Shown here: piece by piece, positions 51,281-64,000 of the stretch
How the letters are laid out: every line of letters starts with the position of its first letter
Position numbering within the stretch: position 1 is the first letter of the stretch
Assembly: GCA_037893225.1 (NCBI GenBank)
Contig: JAZGUH010000087.1
Span: forward strand, 2,790,001-2,854,000
Direction of reading: 5' to 3'
DNA: 64,000 nt
DNA from: Hippasteria phrygiana
Taxonomy: Eukaryota > Echinodermata > Asteroidea > Valvatida > Goniasteridae
Made by a program: the position numbers and the translations under genes
The notes under the pieces: generated by a model
Told to the model about the DNA's origin: nothing
The model's input: the letters and a program-made list of their open reading frames with translations, nothing else
Database searches by the model: none

Positions 51281-54200
51281 GTCATACCCCAGGGAATTTG
51301 ACAGGCATGGAGCAATAAATAGAAGGTAATATGCACACAGATGTTGGCCGGAAAGAAAATAAACATTGCGAGGTTTGAATTTTCTCCACAAGTTTTAACT
51401 CTAAGAAGCCGCCGATAATTGCAACATGTAGCGCCAGATCTAAGCTATCCATACATGTCAAAATTACTGAATTTGGTTGATATTTCATGCAATTATGAAT
51501 GAGTAAAGCAAGTCATACCCTAGGGAATTTGACAGGCATGGAGCAATAAATAGAAGGTAATATGCACACAGATGTTGGCCGGAAAGAAAATAAACATTGC
51601 GAGGTTTGAATTTTCTCCACAAGTGTTAACTCTAAGAAGCCGCCGATAATTGCAACATGTAGCGCCAGATCTAAGCTATCCATACATGTCAAAATTACTG
51701 AATTTGGTTGATATTTCATGCAATTATGAATGAGTAAAGCAAGTCCATACCCCAGGGAATTTGACATGCATGGAGCAATAAATAGACGGTAACATGTACA
51801 CAGATGTTGGCCGGAAAGAAAATAAACATTGCGAGGTTTGAATTTTCTCCACAAGTTTTAACTCTAGGAAGCCGCCGATAATTGCAACAATTAGCGCCAG
51901 ATCTAAGCTATCCATACATGTCAAAATTACTGAATTTGGTTGATATTTCATGCAATTATGAATGAGTAGAGCAAGTCCATACCCCAGGGAATTTGACAGG
52001 CATGGAGCAATAAATAGACGGTAATATGCACACAGATGTTGGCCGGAAAGAAAATAAACATTGCGAGGTTTGAATTTTCTCCACAAGTTTTAACTCTAAG
52101 AAGCCGCCGATGATTGCAACATGTAGCGCCAGATCTAAGCTATCCATACATGTCAAAATTACTGAATTTGGTTGATATTTCATGCAATTATGAATGAGTA
52201 AAGCAAGTCATACCCTAGGGAATTTGACAGGCATGGAGCAATAAATAGAAGGTAATATGCACACAGATGTTGGCCGGAAAGAAAATAAACATTGCGAGGT
52301 TTGAATTTTCTCCACAAGTGTTAACTCTAAGAAGCCGCCGATAATTGCAACATGTAGCGCCAGATCTAAGCTATCCATACATGTCAAAATTACTGAATTT
52401 GGTTGATATTTCATGCAATTATGAATGAGTAAAGCAAGTCCATACCCCAGGGAATTTGACATGCATGGAGCAATAAATAGACGGTAACATGTACACAGAT
52501 GTTGGCCGGAAAGAAAATAAACATTGCGAGGTTTGAATTTTCTCCACAAGTTTTAACTCTAGGAAGCCGCCGATAATTGCAACATGTAGCGCCAGATCTA
52601 AGCTATCCATACATGTCAAAATTACTGAATTTGGTTGATATTTCATGCAATTATGAATGAGTAAATCAAGTCATACCCTAGGGAATTTGACATGCATGGA
52701 GCAATAAATAGACGGTAATATGTACACAGATGTTGGCCGGAAAGAAAATAAACATTGCGAGGTTTGAATTTTCTCCACAAGTTTTAACTCTAAGAAGCCG
52801 CCGATAATTGCAACATGTAGCGCCAGATCTAAGCTATCCATACATGTCAAAATTACTGCATTTGGTTGATATTTCATGCAATTATGAATGAGTAGAGCAA
52901 GTCCATACCCCAGGGAATTTGACAGGCATGGAGCAATAAATAGAAGGTAATATGCACACAGATGTTGGCCGGAAAGAAAATAAACATTGCGAGGTTTGAA
53001 TTTTCTCCACAAGTTTTAACTCTAAGAAGCCGCCGATGATTGCAACATGTAGCGCCAGATCTAAGCTATCCATACATGTCAAAATTACTGTATTTGGTTT
53101 ATATTTCATGCAATTATGAATGAGTAAAGCAAGTCATACCCTAGGGAATTTTGACAGGCATGGAGCAATAAATAGAAGGTAATATGCACACAGATGTTGG
53201 CCGGAAAGAAAATAAACATTGCGAGGTTTGAATTTTCTCCACAAGTGTTAACTCTAAGAAGCCGCCGATAATTGCAACATGTAGCGCCAGATCTAAGCTA
53301 TCCATACATGTCAAAATTACTGAATTTGGTTGATATTTCATGCAATTATGAATGAGTAAAGCAAGTCCATACCCCAGGGAATTTGACATGCATGGAGCAA
53401 TAAATAGACAGTAACATGTACACAGATGTTGGCCGGAAAGAAAATAAACATTGCGAGGTTTGAATTTTCTCCACAAGTTTTAACTCTAGGAAGCCGCCGA
53501 TAATTGCAACAATTAGCGCCAGATCTAAGCTATCCATACATGTCAAAATTACTGAATTTGGTTGATATTTCATGCAATTATGAATGAGTAAAGCAAGTCC
53601 ATACCCCAGGGAATTTGACATGCATGGAGCAATAAATAGACGGTAACATGTACACAGATGTTGGCCGGAAAGAAAATAAACATTGCGAGGTTTGAATTTT
53701 CTCCACAAGTTTTAACTCTAGGAAGCCGCCGATGATTGCAACACGTAGCGCCAGATCTAAGCTATCCATACATGTCAAAATTACTGTATTTGGTTGATAT
53801 TTAATGCAATTATGAATGAGTAGAGCAAGTCATACCCCAGGGAATTTGACAGGCATGGAGCAATAAATAGAAGGTAATATGCACACAGATGTTGGCCGGA
53901 AAGAAAATAAACATTGCGAGGTTTGAATTTTCTCCACAAGTTTTAACTCTAAGAAGCCGCCGATAATTGCAACATGTAGCGCCAGATCTAAGCTATCCAT
54001 ACATGTCAAAATTACTGAATTTGGTTGATATTTCATGCAATTATGAATGAGTAAAGCAAGTCATACCCTAGGGAATTTGACAGGCATGGAGCAATAAATA
54101 GAAGGTAATATGCACACAGATGTTGGCCGGAAAGAAAATAAACATTGCGAGGTTTGAATTTTCTCCACAAGTGTTAACTCTAAGAAGCCGCCGATAATTG

Positions 54201-57200
54201 CAACATGTAGCGCCAGATCTAAGCTATCCATACATGTCAAAATTACTGAATTTGGTTGATATTTCATGCAATTATGAATGAGTAAAGCAAGTCCATACCC
54301 CAGGGAATTTGACATGCATGGAGCAATAAATAGACGGTAACATGTACACAGATGTTGGCCGGAAAGAAAATAAACATTGCGAGGTTTGAATTTTCTCCAC
54401 AAGTTTTAACTCTAGGAAGCCGCCGATAATTGCAACAATTAGCGCCAGATCTAAGCTATCCATACATGTCAAAATTACTGAATTTGGTTGATATTTCATG
54501 CAATTATGAATGAGTAGAGCAAGTCCATACCCCAGGGAATTTGACAGGCATGGAGCAATAAATAGACGGTAATATGCACACAGATGTTGGCCGGAAAGAA
54601 AATAAACATTGCGAGGTTTGAATTTTCTCCACAAGTTTTAACTCTAAGAAGCCGCCGATGATTGCAACATGTAGCGCCAGATCTAAGCTATCCATACATG
54701 TCAAAATTACTGAATTTGGTTGATATTTCATGCAATTATGAATGAGTAAAGCAAGTCATACCCTAGGGAATTTGACAGGCATGGAGCAATAAATAGAAGG
54801 TAATATGCACACAGATGTTGGCCGGAAAGAAAATAAACATTGCGAGGTTTGAATTTTCTCCACAAGTGTTAACTCTAAGAAGCCGCCGATAATTGCAACA
54901 TGTAGCGCCAGATCTAAGCTATCCATACATGTCAAAATTACTGAATTTGGTTGATATTTCATGCAATTATGAATGAGTAAAGCAAGTCCATACCCCAGGG
55001 AATTTGACATGCATGGAGCAATAAATAGACGGTAACATGTACACAGATGTTGGCCGGAAAGAAAATAAACATTGCGAGGTTTGAATTTTCTCCACAAGTT
55101 TTAACTCTAGGAAGCCGCCGATAATTACAACATGTAGCGCCAGATCTAAGCTATCCATACATGTCAAAATTACTGAATTTGGTTGATATTTCATGCAATT
55201 ATGAATGAGTAAATCAAGTCATACCCTAGGGAATTTGACAGGCATGGAGCAATAAATAGACGGTAATATGTACACAGATGTTGGCCGGAAAGAAAATAAA
55301 CATTGCGAGGTTTGAATTTTCTCCACAAGTTTTAACTCTAAGAAGCCGCCGATAATTGCAACATGTAGCGCCAGATCTAAGCTATCCATACATGTCAAAA
55401 TTACTGCATTTGGTTGATATTTCATGCAATTATGAATGAGTAGAGCAAGTCCATACCCCAGGGAATTTGACAGGCATGGAGCAATAAATAGAAGGTAATA
55501 TGCACACAGATGTTGGCCGGAAAGAAAATAAACATTGCGAGGTTTGAATTTTCTCCACAAGTTTTAACTCTAAGAAGCCGCCGATGATTGCAACATGTAG
55601 CGCCAGATCTAAGCTATCCATACATGTCAAAATTACTGTATTTGGTTTATATTTCATGCAATTATGAATGAGTAAAGCAAGTCATACCCTAGGGAATTTG
55701 ACAGGCATGGAGCAATAAATAGAAGGTAATATGCACACAGATGTTGGCCGGAAAGAAAATAAACATTGCGAGGTTTGAATTTTCTCCACAAGTTTTAACT
55801 CTAGGAAGCCGCCGATAATTGCAACAATTAGCGCCAGATCTAAGCTATCCATACATGTCAAAATTACTGAATTTGGTTGATATTTCATGCAATTATGAAT
55901 GAGTAAAGCAAGTCCATACCCCAGGGAATTTGACATGCATGGAGCAATAAATAGACGGTAACATGTACACAGATGTTGGCCGGAAAGAAAATAAACATTG
56001 CGAGGTTTGAATTTTCTCCACAAGTTTTAACTATAGGAAGCCGCCGATGATTGCAACACGTAGCGCCAGATCTAAGCTATCCATACATGTCAAAATTACT
56101 GTATTTGGTTGATATTTAATGCAATTATGAATGAGTAGAGCAAGTCATACCCCAGGGAATTTGACAGGCATGGAGCAATAAATAGAAGGTAATATGCACA
56201 CAGATGTTGGCCGGAAAGAAAATAAACATTGCGAGGTTTGAATTTTCTCCACAAGTTTTAACTCTAAGAAGCCGCCGATAATTGCAACATGTAGCGCCAG
56301 ATCTAAGCTATCCATACATGTCAAAATTACTGAATTTGGTTGATATTTCATGCAATTATGAATGAGTAAAGCAAGTCATACCCTAGGGAATTTGACAGGC
56401 ATGGAGCAATAAATAGAAGGTAATATGCACACAGATGTTGGCCGGAAAGAAAATAAACATTGCGAGGTTTGAATTTTCTCCACAAGTGTTAACTCTAAGA
56501 AGCCGCCGATAATTGCAACATGTAGCGCCAGATCTAAGCTATCCATACATGTCAAAATTACTGAATTTGGTTGATATTTCATGCAATTATGAATGAGTAA
56601 AGCAAGTCCATACCCCAGGGAATTTGACATGCATGGAGCAATAAATAGACGGTAACATGTACACAGATGTTGGCCGGAAAGAAAATAAACATTGCGAGGT
56701 TTGAATTTTCTCCACAAGTTTTAACTCTAGGAAGCCGCCGATAATTGCAACATGTAGCGCCAGATCTAAGCTATCCATACATGTCAAAATTACTGAATTT
56801 GGTTGATATTTCATGCAATTATGAATGAGTAAATCAAGTCATACCCTAGGGAATTTGACATGCATGGAGCAATAAATAGACGGTAATATGTACACAGATG
56901 TTGGCCGGAAAGAAAATAAACATTGCGAGGTTTGAATTTTCTCCACAAGTTTTAACTCTAAGAAGCCGCCGATAATTGCAACATGTAGCGCCAGATCTAA
57001 GCTATCCATACATGTCAAAATTACTGCATTTGGTTGATATTTCATGCAATTATGAATGAGTAGAGCAAGTCCATACCCCAGGGAATTTGACAGGCATGGA
57101 GCAATAAATAGAAGGTAATATGCACACAGATGTTGGCCGGAAAGAAAATAAACATTGCGAGGTTTGAATTTTCTCCACAAGTTTTAACTCTAAGAAGCCG

Positions 57201-60200
57201 CCGATGATTGCAACATGTAGCGCCAGATCTAAGCTATCCATACATGTCAAAATTACTGTATTTGGTTTATATTTCATGCAATTATGAATGAGTAAAGCAA
57301 GTCATACCCTAGGGAATTTGACAGGCATGGAGCAATAAATAGAAGGTAATATGCACACAGATGTTGGCCGGAAAGAAAATAAACATTGCGAGGTTTGAAT
57401 TTTCTCCACAAGTGTTAACTCTAAGAAGCCGCCGATAATTGCAACATGTAGCGCCAGATCTAAGCTATCCATACATGTCAAAATTACTGAATTTGGTTGA
57501 TATTTCATGCAATTATGAATGAGTAAAGCAAGTCCATACCCCAGGGAATTTGACATGCATGGAGCAATAAATAGACAGTAACATGTACACAGATGTTGGC
57601 CGGAAAGAAAATAAACATTGCGAGGTTTGAATTTTCTCCACAAGTTTTAACTCTAGGAAGCCGCCGATAATTGCAACAATTAGCGCCAGATCTAAGCTAT
57701 CCATACATGTCAAAATTACTGAATTTGGTTGATATTTCATGCAATTATGAATGAGTAAAGCAAGTCCATACCCCAGGGAATTTGACATGCATGGAGCAAT
57801 AAATAGACGGTAACATGTACACAGATGTTGGCCGGAAAGAAAATAAACATTGCGAGGTTTGAATTTTCTCCACAAGTTTTAACTCTAGGAAGCCGCCGAT
57901 GATTGCAACACGTAGCGCCAGATCTAAGCTATCCATACATGTCAAAATTACTGTATTTGGTTGATATTTAATGCAATTATGAATGAGTAGAGCAAGTCAT
58001 ACCCCAGGGAATTTGACAGGCATGGAGCAATAAATAGAAGGTAATATGCACACAGATGTTGGCCGGAAAGAAAATAAACATTGCGAGGTTTGAATTTTCT
58101 CCACAAGTTTTAACTCTAAGAAGCCGCCGATAATTGCAACATGTAGCGCCAGATCTAAGCTATCCATACATGTCAAAATTACTGAATTTGGTTGATATTT
58201 CATGCAATTATGAATGAGTAAAGCAAGTCATACCCTAGGGAATTTGACAGGCATGGAGCAATAAATAGAAGGTAATATGCACACAGATGTTGGCCGGAAA
58301 GAAAATAAACATTGCGAGGTTTGAATTTTCTCCACAAGTGTTAACTCTAAGAAGCCGCCGATAATTGCAACATGTAGCGCCAGATCTAAGCTATCCATAC
58401 ATGTCAAAATTACTGAATTTGGTTGATATTTCATGCAATTATGAATGAGTAAAGCAAGTCCATACCCCAGGGAATTTGACATGCATGGAGCAATAAATAG
58501 ACGGTAACATGTACACAGATGTTGGCCGGAAAGAAAATAAACATTGCGAGGTTTGAATTTTCTCCACAAGTTTTAACTCTAGGAAGCCGCCGATAATTGC
58601 AACAATTAGCGCCAGATCTAAGCTATCCATACATGTCAAAATTACTGAATTTGGTTGATATTTCATGCAATTATGAATGAGTAGAGCAAGTCCATACCCC
58701 AGGGAATTTGACAGGCATGGAGCAATAAATAGACGGTAATATGCACACAGATGTTGGCCGGAAAGAAAATAAACATTGCGAGGTTTGAATTTTCTCCACA
58801 AGTTTTAACTCTAAGAAGCCGCCGATGATTGCAACATGTAGCGCCAGATCTAAGCTATCCATACATGTCAAAATTACTGAATTTGGTTGATATTTCATGC
58901 AATTATGAATGAGTAAAGCAAGTCATACCCTAGGGAATTTGACAGGCATGGAGCAATAAATAGAAGGTAATATGCACACAGATGTTGGCCGGAAAGAAAA
59001 TAAACATTGCGAGGTTTGAATTTTCTCCACAAGTGTTAACTCTAAGAAGCCGCCGATAATTGCAACATGTAGCGCCAGATCTAAGCTATCCATACATGTC
59101 AAAATTACTGAATTTGGTTGATATTTCATGCAATTATGAATGAGTAAAGCAAGTCCATACCCCAGGGAATTTGACATGCATGGAGCAATAAATAGACGGT
59201 AACATGTACACAGATGTTGGCCGGAAAGAAAATAAACATTGCGAGGTTTGAATTTTCTCCACAAGTTTTAACTCTAGGAAGCCGCCGATAATTGCAACAT
59301 GTAGCGCCAGATCTAAGCTATCCATACATGTCAAAATTACTGAATTTGGTTGATATTTCATGCAATTATGAATGAGTAAATCAAGTCATACCCTAGGGAA
59401 TTTGACAGGCATGGAGCAATAAATAGACGGTAATATGTACACAGATGTTGGCCGGAAAGAAAATAAACATTGCGAGGTTTGAATTTTCTCCACAAGTTTT
59501 AACTCTAAGAAGCCGCCGATAATTGCAACATGTAGCGCCAGATCTAAGCTATCCATACATGTCAAAATTACTGCATTTGGTTGATATTTCATGCAATTAT
59601 GAATGAGTAGAGCAAGTCCATACCCCAGGGAATTTGACAGGCATGGAGCAATAAATAGAAGGTAATATGCACACAGATGTTGGCCGGAAAGAAAATAAAC
59701 ATTGCGAGGTTTGAATTTTCTCCACAAGTTTTAACTCTAGGAAGCCGCCGATAATTGCAACAATTAGCGCCAGATCTAAGCTATCCATACATGTCAAAAT
59801 TACTGAATTTGGTTGATATTTCATGCAATTATGAATGAGTAAAGCAAGTCCATACCCCAGGGAATTTGACATGCATGGAGCAATAAATAGACGGTAACAT
59901 GTACACAGATGTTGGCCGGAAAGAAAATAAACATTGCGAGGTTTGAATTTTCTCCACAAGTTTTAACTATAGGAAGCCGCCGATGATTGCAACACGTAGC
60001 GCCAGATCTAAGCTATCCATACATGTCAAAATTACTGTATTTGGTTGATATTTAATGCAATTATGAATGAGTAGAGCAAGTCATACCCCAGGGAATTTGA
60101 CAGGCATGGAGCAATAAATAGAAGGTAATATGCACACAGATGTTGGCCGGAAAGAAAATAAACATTGCGAGGTTTGAATTTTCTCCACAAGTTTTAACTC

Positions 60201-63200
60201 TAAGAAGCCGCCGATAATTGCAACATGTAGCGCCAGATCTAAGCTATCCATACATGTCAAAATTACTGAATTTGGTTGATATTTCATGCAATTATGAATG
60301 AGTAAAGCAAGTCATACCCTAGGGAATTTGACAGGCATGGAGCAATAAATAGAAGGTAATATGCACACAGATGTTGGCCGGAAAGAAAATAAACATTGCG
60401 AGGTTTGAATTTTCTCCACAAGTGTTAACTCTAAGAAGCCGCCGATAATTGCAACATGTAGCGCCAGATCTAAGCTATCCATACATGTCAAAATTACTGA
60501 ATTTGGTTGATATTTCATGCAATTATGAATGAGTAAAGCAAGTCCATACCCCAGGGAATTTGACATGCATGGAGCAATAAATAGACGGTAACATGTACAC
60601 AGATGTTGGCCGGAAAGAAAATAAACATTGCGAGGTTTGAATTTTCTCCACAAGTTTTAACTCTAGGAAGCCGCCGATAATTGCAACAATTAGCGCCAGA
60701 TCTAAGCTATCCATACATGTCAAAATTACTGAATTTGGTTGATATTTCATGCAATTATGAATGAGTAGAGCAAGTCCATACCCCAGGGAATTTGACAGGC
60801 ATGGAGCAATAAATAGACGGTAATATGCACACAGATGTTGGCCGGAAAGAAAATAAACATTGCGAGGTTTGAATTTTCTCCACAAGTTTTAACTCTAAGA
60901 AGCCGCCGATGATTGCAACATGTAGCGCCAGATCTAAGCTATCCATACATGTCAAAATTACTGAATTTGGTTGATATTTCATGCAATTATGAATGAGTAA
61001 AGCAAGTCATACCCTAGGGAATTTGACAGGCATGGAGCAATAAATAGAAGGTAATATGCACACAGATGTTGGCCGGAAAGAAAATAAACATTGCGAGGTT
61101 TGAATTTTCTCCACAAGTGTTAACTCTAAGAAGCCGCCGATAATTGCAACATGTAGCGCCAGATCTAAGCTATCCATACATGTCAAAATTACTGAATTTG
61201 GTTGATATTTCATGCAATTATGAATGAGTAAAGCAAGTCCATACCCCAGGGAATTTGACATGCATGGAGCAATAAATAGACGGTAACATGTACACAGATG
61301 TTGGCCGGAAAGAAAATAAACATTGCGAGGTTTGAATTTTCTCCACAAGTTTTAACTCTAGGAAGCCGCCGATAATTGCAACATGTAGCGCCAGATCTAA
61401 GCTATCCATACATGTCAAAATTACTGAATTTGGTTGATATTTCATGCAATTATGAATGAGTAAATCAAGTCATACCCTAGGGAATTTGACAGGCATGGAG
61501 CAATAAATAGACGGTAATATGTACACAGATGTTGGCCGGAAAGAAAATAAACATTGCGAGGTTTGAATTTTCTCCACAAGTTTTAACTCTAAGAAGCCGC
61601 CGATAATTGCAACATGTAGCGCCAGATCTAAGCTATCCATACATGTCAAAATTACTGCATTTGGTTGATATTTCATGCAATTATGAATGAGTAGAGCAAG
61701 TCCATACCCCAGGGAATTTGACAGGCATGGAGCAATAAATAGAAGGTAATATGCACACAGATGTTGGCCGGAAAGAAAATAAACATTGCGAGGTTTGAAT
61801 TTTCTCCACAAGTTTTAACTCTAAGAAGCCGCCGATGATTGCAACATGTAGCGCCAGATCTAAGCTATCCATACATGTCAAAATTACTGTATTTGGTTTA
61901 TATTTCATGCAATTATGAATGAGTAAAGCAAGTCATACCCTAGGGAATTTGACAGGCATGGAGCAATAAATAGAAGGTAATATGCACACAGATGTTGGCC
62001 GGAAAGAAAATAAACATTGCGAGGTTTGAATTTTCTCCACAAGTTTTAACTATAGGAAGCCGCCGATGATTGCAACACGTAGCGCCAGATCTAAGCTATC
62101 CATACATGTCAAAATTACTGTATTTGGTTGATATTTAATGCAATTATGAATGAGTAGAGCAAGTCATACCCCAGGGAATTTGACAGGCATGGAGCAATAA
62201 ATAGAAGGTAATATGCACACAGATGTTGGCCGGAAAGAAAATAAACATTGCGAGGTTTGAATTTTCTCCACAAGTTTTAACTCTAAGAAGCCGCCGATAA
62301 TTGCAACATGTAGCGCCAGATCTAAGCTATCCATACATGTCAAAATTACTGAATTTGGTTGATATTTCATGCAATTATGAATGAGTAAAGCAAGTCATAC
62401 CCTAGGGAATTTGACAGGCATGGAGCAATAAATAGAAGGTAATATGCACACAGATGTTGGCCGGAAAGAAAATAAACATTGCGAGGTTTGAATTTTCTCC
62501 ACAAGTGTTAACTCTAAGAAGCCGCCGATAATTGCAACATGTAGCGCCAGATCTAAGCTATCCATACATGTCAAAATTACTGAATTTGGTTGATATTTCA
62601 TGCAATTATGAATGAGTAAAGCAAGTCCATACCCCAGGGAATTTGACATGCATGGAGCAATAAATAGACGGTAACATGTACACAGATGTTGGCCGGAAAG
62701 AAAATAAACATTGCGAGGTTTGAATTTTCTCCACAAGTTTTAACTCTAGGAAGCCGCCGATAATTGCAACAATTAGCGCCAGATCTAAGCTATCCATACA
62801 TGTCAAAATTACTGAATTTGGTTGATATTTCATGCAATTATGAATGAGTAGAGCAAGTCCATACCCCAGGGAATTTGACAGGCATGGAGCAATAAATAGA
62901 CGGTAATATGCACACAGATGTTGGCCGGAAAGAAAATAAACATTGCGAGGTTTGAATTTTCTCCACAAGTTTTAACTCTAAGAAGCCGCCGATGATTGCA
63001 ACATGTAGCGCCAGATCTAAGCTATCCATACATGTCAAAATTACTGAATTTGGTTGATATTTCATGCAATTATGAATGAGTAAAGCAAGTCATACCCTAG
63101 GGAATTTGACAGGCATGGAGCAATAAATAGAAGGTAATATGCACACAGATGTTGGCCGGAAAGAAAATAAACATTGCGAGGTTTGAATTTTCTCCACAAG

Positions 63201-64000
63201 TGTTAACTCTAAGAAGCCGCCGATAATTGCAACATGTAGCGCCAGATCTAAGCTATCCATACATGTCAAAATTACTGAATTTGGTTGATATTTCATGCAA
63301 TTATGAATGAGTAAAGCAAGTCCATACCCCAGGGAATTTGACATGCATGGAGCAATAAATAGACGGTAACATGTACACAGATGTTGGCCGGAAAGAAAAT
63401 AAACATTGCGAGGTTTGAATTTTCTCCACAAGTTTTAACTCTAGGAAGCCGCCGATAATTGCAACATGTAGCGCCAGATCTAAGCTATCCATACATGTCA
63501 AAATTACTGAATTTGGTTGATATTTCATGCAATTATGAATGAGTAAATCAAGTCATACCCTAGGGAATTTGACAGGCATGGAGCAATAAATAGACGGTAA
63601 TATGTACACAGATGTTGGCCGGAAAGAAAATAAACATTGCGAGGTTTGAATTTTCTCCACAAGTTTTAACTCTAAGAAGCCGCCGATAATTGCAACATGT
63701 AGCGCCAGATCTAAGCTATCCATACATGTCAAAATTACTGCATTTGGTTGATATTTCATGCAATTATGAATGAGTAGAGCAAGTCCATACCCCAGGGAAT
63801 TTGACAGGCATGGAGCAATAAATAGAAGGTAATATGCACACAGATGTTGGCCGGAAAGAAAATAAACATTGCGAGGTTTGAATTTTCTCCACAAGTTTTA
63901 ACTCTAAGAAGCCGCCGATGATTGCAACATGTAGCGCCAGATCTAAGCTATCCATACATGTCAAAATTACTGTATTTGGTTTATATTTCATGCAATTATG
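51281..64000. repeat. Domain VII: 8- to 11-monomer higher-order repeat family
   Basis: Units anchored on the same opening monomer type begin at 51281 (11 monomers, 2548 bp), 53829 (10, 2315 bp), 56144 (8, 1852 bp), 57996 (9, 2084 bp), 60080 (9, 2083 bp) and 62163 (cut by the window edge). Most units open with P-Q-R of the tetramer and then switch. Private markers occur once per unit or in some units: GTAAATCAAG (near 52666, 55214, 56834, 59381, 61465 and 63548), AACTATAGG (near 56032, 59968 and 62051) and AGACAGTAAC (near 53409 and 57577). None of these is seen outside the domain. The distance between the two AGACAGTAAC copies (about 4167 bp) shows an 18-monomer duplication within the domain. 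Confidence 0.9.
53133..53364. repeat. T monomer with a one-base T insertion
   Basis: This copy opens GTCATACC like class T but is 232 bp because the run after GGGAA has four T (53149-53152) instead of three. It is the only indel in the window other than the T/U difference. It may be a real mutation or a homopolymer error; the corresponding copy at 57301 has three T. Confidence 0.85.

Larger units (their letters stand above)
1..64000. repeat. Satellite DNA array, 231/232-bp monomer, head-to-tail
   Basis: The entire window is one tandem repeat family. Taking GTC(C)ATACC as the monomer start, starts fall at 138, 369, 601, 832 and so on to 63783. This gives 275 complete copies, all in one orientation, with partial copies at both edges. 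Lengths are 231 bp (class T) or 232 bp (class U, one extra C after the third base). Copies differ only by substitutions at a limited set of recurrent positions, and identity between equivalent copies is close to complete. No unique sequence, mobile element or gene interrupts the array, and neither array boundary is inside the window. Size, homogeneity and multi-monomer organisation are typical of eukaryotic centromeric, pericentromeric or subtelomeric satellites; which of these applies cannot be told from sequence alone. I do not recognise the family by name. Confidence 0.98.

Noticed and set aside
1..64000. CRISPR array
   Set aside because: The repeat is continuous with no unique spacers, and the 231-bp period is far beyond CRISPR repeat-spacer sizes.
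1..64000. Ribosomal intergenic spacer or tandem gene cluster
   Set aside because: No rRNA, tRNA, histone or other gene sequence appears anywhere between repeats, and there is no unique flank.
1..64000. Transposon or retroelement insertion inside the array
   Set aside because: The monomer phase runs unbroken from 138 to 63783. No target-site duplications, terminal repeats or foreign segments interrupt it.

Overview
The whole window is one uninterrupted eukaryotic satellite-DNA array. It consists of 275 complete head-to-tail monomers of 231 or 232 bp, all in the same orientation, plus a 137-nt partial monomer at the left edge and a 218-nt partial at the right edge. I see no protein-coding gene, RNA gene, transposable element, telomere repeat, inversion or unique flanking DNA. 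A monomer is about 38% G+C (87 of 231 in the copy at 601-831). Long arrays with multi-monomer higher-order repeats (HORs) are typical of eukaryotic centromeric, pericentromeric or subtelomeric heterochromatin. The species cannot be read from the sequence. A faint ankyrin-repeat-like reading frame on the minus strand weakly favours a plant.

Monomers come in two length classes. Class T (231 bp) begins GTCATACC; class U (232 bp) carries one extra C (GTCCATACC). From the monomer starts I count 156 T and 119 U. The only other length change is one added T in a T-run near 53149. All remaining diversity is substitutions at roughly two dozen recurrent positions, so monomer types can be tracked along the array.

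Layout: (I) 1-1757, near-perfect 463-bp T-U dimers. (II) 1758-6155, a mosaic with an internal duplication offset by 3009 bp. (III) 6156-26749, a long HOR of 18-24 monomers (4.2-5.6 kb) in four successive copies plus a partial fifth. (IV) 26750-34851, 8-mer and 11-mer HORs built from monomer types of I/II. (V) 34852-44567, a further copy of the domain III HOR followed by a 9-monomer duplication and a mosaic. (VI) 44568-51280, a 926-bp four-monomer HOR. (VII) 51281-64000, a family of 8-11-monomer units (mostly about 2.08 kb) that open with the first three monomers of the VI tetramer and carry their own private markers. A block of about 5.3 kb at 2915-8238 recurs at 31611-36934 (offset 28,696 bp), so domains II-III and IV-V are linked by a large segmental duplication.

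Nothing here acts as a gene set. The layout records repeated unequal exchange or amplification at several scales: monomer, dimer, 4-mer, 8-11-mer, 18-24-mer and about 28 kb. Several chimeric monomers mark exchange points. Candidate functional elements are two blocks that stay nearly invariant, a 15-nt dyad confined to certain domains, and a 9-bp inverted repeat around the second block; all are inferences from sequence alone.
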